From Virgibacillus oceani (lineage in GTDB: Bacteria; Bacillota; Bacilli; Bacillales; Amphibacillaceae): a DNA stretch of 64,000 nucleotides. Under the pieces are notes generated by a model. It had not been told where the DNA came from. It ran no database searches and saw nothing but the letters and a program-made list of their open reading frames with translations. This document shows, one piece after another, positions 59,328-64,000 of the stretch. The stretch is from NCBI RefSeq assembly GCF_014638995.1, contig NZ_BMFR01000015.1, forward strand, positions 1 through 64,000. Reading direction: 5' to 3'. A program made the position numbers and the translations under genes. Each line of letters begins with the position of its first letter. The first letter of the stretch is position 1.

Positions 59328-60344
59328 GTGAAAGCAATACAAGTAACTGAGTCACATGATTTAAATGTGGTAGAAGTGGAGGAGCCTCAATTAAATAAAG
59401 GGAATGATGTGAAAATTCGTATGAAAGCAATGGGCATTTGTGGTTCAGATATGCACATTCTTCATGGACAAAATCCTTTCGCCAGCTATCCGCGTATTAT
59501 CGGACACGAGGTAGCTGGAGAAATTATAGAGCTAGGTGAATCGGTATCAGGTTTAAAGGTTGGAGATAAGGTAGTAATTGAACCAATGACGTCATGTGGT
59601 GAATGTTATGCATGCAGACAAGGAAGACCAAACATATGTGAAACGGTAGAAGTTTATGGTGTCCATAGGGATGGTGGCGGCTGTGAAATAAAAGTGATGC
59701 CGGAAAATCTTGTTCATCGTGTCGATCCATCACTTGATTGGACTGAGATTGCTTTAATTGAACCATTTACGATTGGGGCACAAGCGATATATCGCGGTCA
59801 AATTCAAAAAGATGATTTTGTTTATATTATTGGTTCTGGTCCAATTGGATTATGCTGTTTGAAAATGGCCATGACAGCAGGAGCAAAAGTGGCGATTTCT
59901 GACTTTAATCAAGAAAGATTAGAATTTGCTCATAAATGGGGAGCAGATTTAACAATAAACCCAAATGAAAAAGATGTCAGTAAAGAATTATCTAACTGGA
60001 CTAATGGAATGGGTGCAAACGTTGTAATTGATGCGGTTGGAACTCCAACAACAGTTGAACAGGCAATAGACGTAACATCTGTTGCAGCAAGAGTAGTTTT
60101 GCTTGGGTTTCATGTAGAAATATCTCGTATTGCACAGGTTAATATTACAAAAAAAGAATTGACGATATGTGGTTCAAGATTACAGACACATCGTTTTCCG
60201 AAAGTCGTTGAATTATTCAATTCTAAAAGCTTTCATGTAAAAGAATTGGTAAGTCATGAGTATTCTTTGAATGATGCCAAAGAAGCATTTAAATTAATGG
60301 AAGAAATGCCATCAGGAGTACGAAAAGTGATCATAAATCTGTAA
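59328..60344 (+). CDS. Zinc-dependent alcohol dehydrogenase (MDR superfamily), sugar-acid type
   Basis: A 338-residue medium-chain dehydrogenase. The catalytic zinc site is in [12 protein letters not shown] (Cys38-type) and GHEVAGEI (His-Glu near 63); the structural zinc cysteines are in [15 protein letters not shown] (about 92-106). The cofactor fold starts at [18 protein letters not shown] (about 166). It resembles L-idonate/threonine/galactonate-type polyol dehydrogenases. In this operon it probably oxidises a hydroxyl of the imported sugar acid, or reduces a keto acid, before dehydration. The GTG start has GGGGGTAATGAG upstream. Confidence 0.88.
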   Translation: MKAIQVTESHDLNVVEVEEPQLNKGNDVKIRMKAMGICGSDMHILHGQNPFASYPRIIGHEVAGEIIELGESVSGLKVGDKVVIEPMTSCGECYACRQGRPNICETVEVYGVHRDGGGCEIKVMPENLVHRVDPSLDWTEIALIEPFTIGAQAIYRGQIQKDDFVYIIGSGPIGLCCLKMAMTAGAKVAISDFNQERLEFAHKWGADLTINPNEKDVSKELSNWTNGMGANVVIDAVGTPTTVEQAIDVTSVAARVVLLGFHVEISRIAQVNITKKELTICGSRLQTHRFPKVVELFNSKSFHVKELVSHEYSLNDAKEAFKLMEEMPSGVRKVIINL

Positions 60345-60355
60345 GAGGTGAAATT

Positions 60356-61585
60356 ATGAGAATAACTAGAATCAAACCAACAACTGTTACGGTTCCGTTA
60401 GAAGCTCCACTTAGACACAGCAATGGGGTTCATTGGGGCAGATTTGTGCGCACGATAGTTGAAGTGGAAACCGACGAAGGTATTACTGGAGTAGGAGAAA
60501 TGGGTGGTGGAGGCGAAAGTGCTGAACTGGCTTTTAAACAGCTTGAGAGTTATTTAATTGGCCATGACCCATTTAATACGGAAGAATTGAAATGGAAAAT
60601 TAGTAACCCTACTGCATCACTTTACAATAATCGTACACAGCTATTAGCGGCTATTGAGTTTGCGTGTTTGGATATTATGGGGAAAAATCTGGGTGTACCA
60701 GTTTATCAGCTTTTAGGTGGGAAAATGCGTGATGAAGTTGAATTTGCTAGTTATCTATTTTTTCGTTATCCGAATGAAAATGGTGAGCATGAGGTTCAAA
60801 CGAAGGAACAGTTATTGAGTCATGTTCAGGAATTAAAAGATAAATACGGATTCCGTTCCCATAAGTTAAAAGGCGGGGTGTTTCATCCTGATTATGAATG
60901 TGAACTTTTTCAAGCGATAGGGGAGAAGTATTCTAGTGATCAATTCCGTTATGATCCAAATTGCATTCTCAGTGTTGAACAAAGTGTAAAGTTCGCTAAA
61001 GAGACTGAGTGGATGAATAACGACTATTTGGAAGACCCAACTTGGGGATTAAATGGAATGCGTCGGGTTCGTGAAAAAATATCACAATCGTTAGCAACAA
61101 ACACTGTTGTAGTTAATTTTGAACAGCTCGCAGAAAATATTAAGAATCCATCGGTAGACGTTATTTTACTAGATACAACATTTTGGGGCGGTATCAGACA
61201 ATGTATAAAAGCTGCTGATGTTTGTAATACATTTCAGCTTGGAACGGCAGTCCATTCCTCAGGGGAACTTGGTGTACAATTGGCTACAATGTTACATCTT
61301 GGTGCTGTATTACCAAGTATGCCGTTTGCCATTGACGCACACTATCATCATTTAAAGGATGATGTGATAAAAGGTGGAAAAATGAGATACCAAGATGGCA
61401 AAATAAAAATTCCCGATAAACCTGGATTGGGCGTCGAAATTGATTATGATAAGTTACAGGAATACGCGGAACTTTATAACGAGTTAGGTGGGTATCCTTA
61501 CGACCGTGATCCAAAAAGGCCAAATTGGTTTCCTGTTTTACCAAATACAAACGATAAATGGGCAGACCCTAGAAAAGCATACTAG
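60356..61585 (+). CDS. Enolase-superfamily dehydratase, glucarate-dehydratase-like
   Basis: A 409-residue enolase-superfamily enzyme of the GlucD group. Catalytic residues line up: HKLKGGVF (K-x-K base, about 169-174), RYDPN (metal Asp), YLEDP (Glu), VVNFEQ (Asn in place of the usual third Glu, as in glucarate dehydratase) and VHSSGELGV (catalytic His near 302). C-terminal [15 protein letters not shown] also matches. A dehydratase yielding a 2-keto-3-deoxy acid fits the KDG kinase and KDPG aldolase in the same operon, so an aldonate substrate is more likely than glucarate itself. Identity not proven. Confidence 0.87.
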   Translation: MRITRIKPTTVTVPLEAPLRHSNGVHWGRFVRTIVEVETDEGITGVGEMGGGGESAELAFKQLESYLIGHDPFNTEELKWKISNPTASLYNNRTQLLAAIEFACLDIMGKNLGVPVYQLLGGKMRDEVEFASYLFFRYPNENGEHEVQTKEQLLSHVQELKDKYGFRSHKLKGGVFHPDYECELFQAIGEKYSSDQFRYDPNCILSVEQSVKFAKETEWMNNDYLEDPTWGLNGMRRVREKISQSLATNTVVVNFEQLAENIKNPSVDVILLDTTFWGGIRQCIKAADVCNTFQLGTAVHSSGELGVQLATMLHLGAVLPSMPFAIDAHYHHLKDDVIKGGKMRYQDGKIKIPDKPGLGVEIDYDKLQEYAELYNELGGYPYDRDPKRPNWFPVLPNTNDKWADPRKAY

Positions 61586-61603
61586 ATGTGAGGAGGTAGG
61601 TTG

Positions 61604-62374
61604 ATGAATGATATGTTTAGTCTAAAAGGTAAATTAGCAGTGGTTATTGGTGGAACAAGTACACTAGGTTCTTCCATGGCGCTAGGATTGGCGCAAAGTG
61701 GCGCCGATATAATTTTAACAGGAAGAAACGAGAATAAAGCAAATCTCATTATAGATGAAATCAAGCAATATGATGTTAAAGTGAGCTTTTTAAAAACAGA
61801 CGTACAACAATTAGAGTCTATTAAAGAAGTCGCGGAAATTATTGATAGAGATCACGGTGGCTGGGATATTTTATTAAATACTGCGGGTGTAAATAGCCAA
61901 ACACCATTCTTTGATATTAAAGAAGACGAGTGGAACAACATAATGGATGTTAACTTGAAAGCTGTCATGTTTACGTGCCAAGAATTTGCGCGTCGAAACA
62001 AAGCTAGAAATCGTGGTGGAAGCATAATAAATATTTCATCAGTGTCGTCCATAACACCACTTACTAAAGTAATAACATACTCAGCTTCTAAAGCCGCAAT
62101 TAATAGTATTACTGAGTTTATGGCCCGTGAATTGGCACCTTTTCATATCAGAGTAAATGCAATCATTCCAGGGTTTTTCCCTGCTGAACAAAATCGTAAA
62201 ATTCTCACGGAAGACCGTGTCAAATCAATAATGGATCATACACCTATGAAACGTTTTGGTGATCCTGAAGAATTGCAAGGTGCGGTTATTTACTTAGCTT
62301 CTGAGAAAGCAGCTGGATTCGTTACTGGATCTATGGTAACGGTTGATGGCGGCTTCGGAGCAACTAAAATCTAG
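61604..62374 (+). CDS. SDR-family oxidoreductase, UxuB/YjmF-like
   Basis: A 256-residue classical SDR: VVIGGTSTLGSSMALGL (nucleotide loop), LLNTAGVNS (normally NNAG), INISSVSSITP with catalytic Ser, YSASKAAIN (YxxxK, about 158-162) and C-terminal RFGDPEELQGAVIYLASEK plus GSMVTVDGGFGA. NAIIPGFFPAEQNRKIL is close to the mannonate oxidoreductase (fructuronate reductase) SDRs of Bacillus. The ATG at 61604 is preceded by AGGAGG. It probably reduces a keto-sugar acid to the aldonate that the dehydratase upstream uses. Confidence 0.86.
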   Translation: MNDMFSLKGKLAVVIGGTSTLGSSMALGLAQSGADIILTGRNENKANLIIDEIKQYDVKVSFLKTDVQQLESIKEVAEIIDRDHGGWDILLNTAGVNSQTPFFDIKEDEWNNIMDVNLKAVMFTCQEFARRNKARNRGGSIINISSVSSITPLTKVITYSASKAAINSITEFMARELAPFHIRVNAIIPGFFPAEQNRKILTEDRVKSIMDHTPMKRFGDPEELQGAVIYLASEKAAGFVTGSMVTVDGGFGATKI

Positions 62375-62388
62375 CGGGAAGTGAGTTC

Positions 62389-63006
62389 GTGGCAAATGTC
62401 AATTTACAGCAAATTAAAGAATCAAAAATTGTGGCTGTTATTCGTGCGGATTCAAGCAAAGAGGCAATTGCGTTTTCGGAAGCATGTATTCGCGGTGGGA
62501 TAACTAGTATTGAATTAACATATACAATTCCATATGTTGAGGAAGCTATCTTAACATTGTCTAAACGTTTTCCTGAAATTTTAATTGGAGCTGGTACGGT
62601 ATTGGATGCGACTACGGCAAAGCTGGCCATGCAAGCAGGGGCAGGGTTTATTGTAAGTCCTGGCTTTGATAAAGATACAGCTTTATTGTGCAATCTATAT
62701 CAAATACCTTATCTTCCAGGGTGTATGACTGTGACAGAAATGATGACAGCACTTTCAAATGGCTGTTCAATGATTAAATTGTTTCCTGGTGGGATATTCG
62801 GCCCAAAAGCGATTAAGGCATTTAAAGCACCATTACCACATCTTTCGATTATGCCAACAGGTGGTGTGGATTTGGATAATATTGATGAATGGTTTCATTC
62901 TGGAGCTGATGCTGTAGGAGTTGGGAGTTCCTTGTTGAAAGGAAGTTTAAGTGAGATTGAGAAAAGGACTAGAGAGTTTGTTTTGAGAGTGAGCTATTGT
63001 AGTTGA
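62389..63006 (+). CDS. eda: 2-keto-3-deoxy-6-phosphogluconate aldolase
   Basis: A 205-residue class I aldolase of the KHG/KDPG family. IVAVIRADSSKEAIAFSEAC at the N-terminus, IELTYT with the proton-shuttling Glu (about 44), IGAGTVLDATTAKLAMQAGA, and the Schiff-base Lys in MIKLFPGGIFGP (about 128). It cleaves KDPG to pyruvate and glyceraldehyde 3-phosphate and so completes the KdgK branch of the operon. The GTG start is preceded by GGGAAGTGAG. It is the last gene before two hairpins. Confidence 0.92.
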   Translation: MANVNLQQIKESKIVAVIRADSSKEAIAFSEACIRGGITSIELTYTIPYVEEAILTLSKRFPEILIGAGTVLDATTAKLAMQAGAGFIVSPGFDKDTALLCNLYQIPYLPGCMTVTEMMTALSNGCSMIKLFPGGIFGPKAIKAFKAPLPHLSIMPTGGVDLDNIDEWFHSGADAVGVGSSLLKGSLSEIEKRTREFVLRVSYCS

Positions 63007-63099
63007 ATTGTGTCTAAAAAGTGAAATCCATAAATTTGGTTTGATACATGGATTGATTGACAGTATAAATAGTAAAAATTATACTTAAAATAAGAATAA

Positions 63100-63129
63100 G
63101 GTATCGAATAGCGCTAGCTATTCGATACC
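63100..63129 (+). repeat. Perfect 13-bp hairpin after the sugar-acid operon
   Basis: GGTATCGAATAGC (63100-63112) and GCTATTCGATACC (63117-63129) are exact complements around GCTA. It has no T-run. It may stabilise the operon's 3' end or be a protein site. Confidence 0.7.
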
Positions 63130-63183
63130 GACAACTACAGACCGCATAAAGAGCGGCTGATCATTTTGTTGTCTAATACTGAA

Positions 63184-63230
63184 AGAAGTAATCGCTTATC
63201 CATGATCAATGGGCGGTTACTTCTTTTTAT
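63184..63230 (+). terminator. Rho-independent terminator of the sugar-acid operon
   Basis: AGAAGTAATCGC (63184-63195) pairs with GCGGTTACTTCT (63213-63224), followed by TTTTTA. The rest of the gap (63231-63490) shows no gene and no clear promoter. Confidence 0.85.
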
Positions 63231-63490
63231 CTAGAAGGAGGACAATGTTTATAACAATTGTTAGTGTCGCTATAGTGAAATACTGAATTGCGCTACTAAA
63301 CTTAATGATTCAAATGTCGTTACCAGGAGCCGGTCAACCGACCACTAAACTATGTAGTTAATAATATTTTTATCATAATGCTTACCAGATTAATAGTTAA
63401 AAATAGAACGAGTGTTTCAGAGGATTACATAAAGATATTTAAGCAAAATATAAATAACCACATAATTTGAAAATAGAAAGGAGAGTATCA

Positions 63491-64000
63491 ATGAAAGCCT
63501 ATCAAATCAAAATTGAGTTTATCGATTCAGATCCATTAATTTGGAGAAGAGTTGTAATGCCAGCGGATGCAACCTTTAAGCGGCTGCATGATGTTATTCA
63601 AACTGTAACGAATTTTCTAGGAGGTTATCCCAGCGACTTTTACCATTTTTATGCGTTTGATTTACAAGATGAAAATATCAGGGTAACGAACGACGATGAA
63701 GCATATCAGGAGCATCAATATTTTAAGAAAAATCGTAAAGAAATAGAGAAAAAAATGATTGATACTCCACCGGAATTTATGAAGTTTCAGGAGGCACAGC
63801 TGAAAAATTTGAAAACAATAATCCGTAAACCTACTGGAATTAAAATAGATGCGTATTTAGAAAATCATGGTGAAATAAAGTATAGATATGATTTTGGGGA
63901 CAATTGGTCGTTTCTAATCACATTAGAGGGTATTACGGAAAGTTATCATTATGGTTACCCCAGGCTAATTGACGGCGCAGAAAATGCACCACCTGAAGAT
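63491..64000 (+). CDS. Plasmid pRiA4b ORF-3 family protein, 5' part
   Basis: An open frame of 170 codons running off the window end, preceded by AAAGGAGAG at 63477-63485. The N-terminal MKAYQIKIEFIDSDPLIWRR block, SDFYHFYAFDL, and the KYRYDFGDNWSFLITLEGI block (about 136-155) are characteristic of the pRiA4b ORF-3 domain (PF07929). The function of the family is unknown; it is widespread on chromosomes and plasmids, and the name does not imply a plasmid here. The C-terminal part lies beyond 64000. Confidence 0.86.
   Translation, partial: MKAYQIKIEFIDSDPLIWRRVVMPADATFKRLHDVIQTVTNFLGGYPSDFYHFYAFDLQDENIRVTNDDEAYQEHQYFKKNRKEIEKKMIDTPPEFMKFQEAQLKNLKTIIRKPTGIKIDAYLENHGEIKYRYDFGDNWSFLITLEGITESYHYGYPRLIDGAENAPPED

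Noticed and set aside
63491..64000. Plasmid or integrated element at the window end
   Set aside because: The pRiA4b family name is historical; no replication, mobilisation or integrase gene is nearby.

Overview
The window looks like a chromosomal segment of a low-GC Gram-positive Bacillaceae, probably an Oceanobacillus/Virgibacillus-type relative. This rests on AT-rich DNA, strong AGGAGG ribosome sites, frequent TTG/GTG starts, consensus sigma-A promoters, CcpA cre boxes, a guanine riboswitch before a PbuG-type permease, a DUF3311/sodium-symporter pair like Bacillus YhjC/YhjB, and dispersed hairpin repeats of the kind I recall from this group. The genus assignment is inference.

Most of the window is accessory carbon catabolism in separate operons. 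(1) 2.2-7.5 kb: a PrpR-N regulator with a degenerate AAA+ domain, a KdgT-type permease, a DUF1537 acid-sugar kinase and PdxA2, a four-carbon sugar-acid (tetronate) route to DHAP. (2) 7.8-14.8 kb: a cell-wall NlpC/P60 protein with Ser at the catalytic Cys, class I FBP aldolase, an AraR-like regulator, then a BBE-type flavoenzyme and an amidohydrolase. (3) 15.3-21.9 kb: a CUT1 sugar importer without an ATPase, plus a cytosolic GH38 alpha-mannosidase. (4) 24.7-31.6 kb: GntR regulator, tartrate/malate-type dehydrogenase, 2-hydroxycarboxylate transporter, glycerate kinase, enolase-superfamily dehydratase, a decayed FAH gene and an SDR, probably tartrate or a related hydroxy acid feeding glycerate. 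(5) 31.6-38.3 kb, minus strand: GntR regulator, class III CoA-transferase, HMG-CoA-lyase-like enzyme, LeuC, LeuD, DUF3311 and sodium symporter. Together these suggest citraconate/(R)-citramalate breakdown to pyruvate and acetyl-CoA. (6) 38.4-48.5 kb: mixed small genes, including a kinase-like protein, an RQC/zinc-ribbon protein, AhpD-like, RraA-like, ABATE regulator, GNAT, DinB-like and HAD proteins. (7) 48.6-52.1 kb: riboswitch-controlled purine permease and adenine deaminase. (8) 52.2-63.0 kb: a LacI-controlled sugar-acid operon with KDG kinase, an HPS-like/PHI pair, an LDH2-family dehydrogenase, a TRAP transporter, a zinc alcohol dehydrogenase, a glucarate-dehydratase-like enzyme, a UxuB-like SDR and KDPG aldolase. 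The window ends inside a pRiA4b ORF-3-like gene.

At least five genes are broken: a GNAT gene lacking its 5' part, a beta-lactamase-fold gene and an SDR each with one in-frame TAA, an FAH remnant, and an alpha/beta hydrolase with two frameshifts and loss of its catalytic His. No tRNA, rRNA, CRISPR array, transposase or phage gene was recognised. The most interesting parts are the putative citramalate operon, the sugar-acid operon carrying a formaldehyde-fixation-type HPS/PHI pair, the ATPase-degenerate PrpR-like regulator, and the Cys-to-Ser NlpC/P60 protein.
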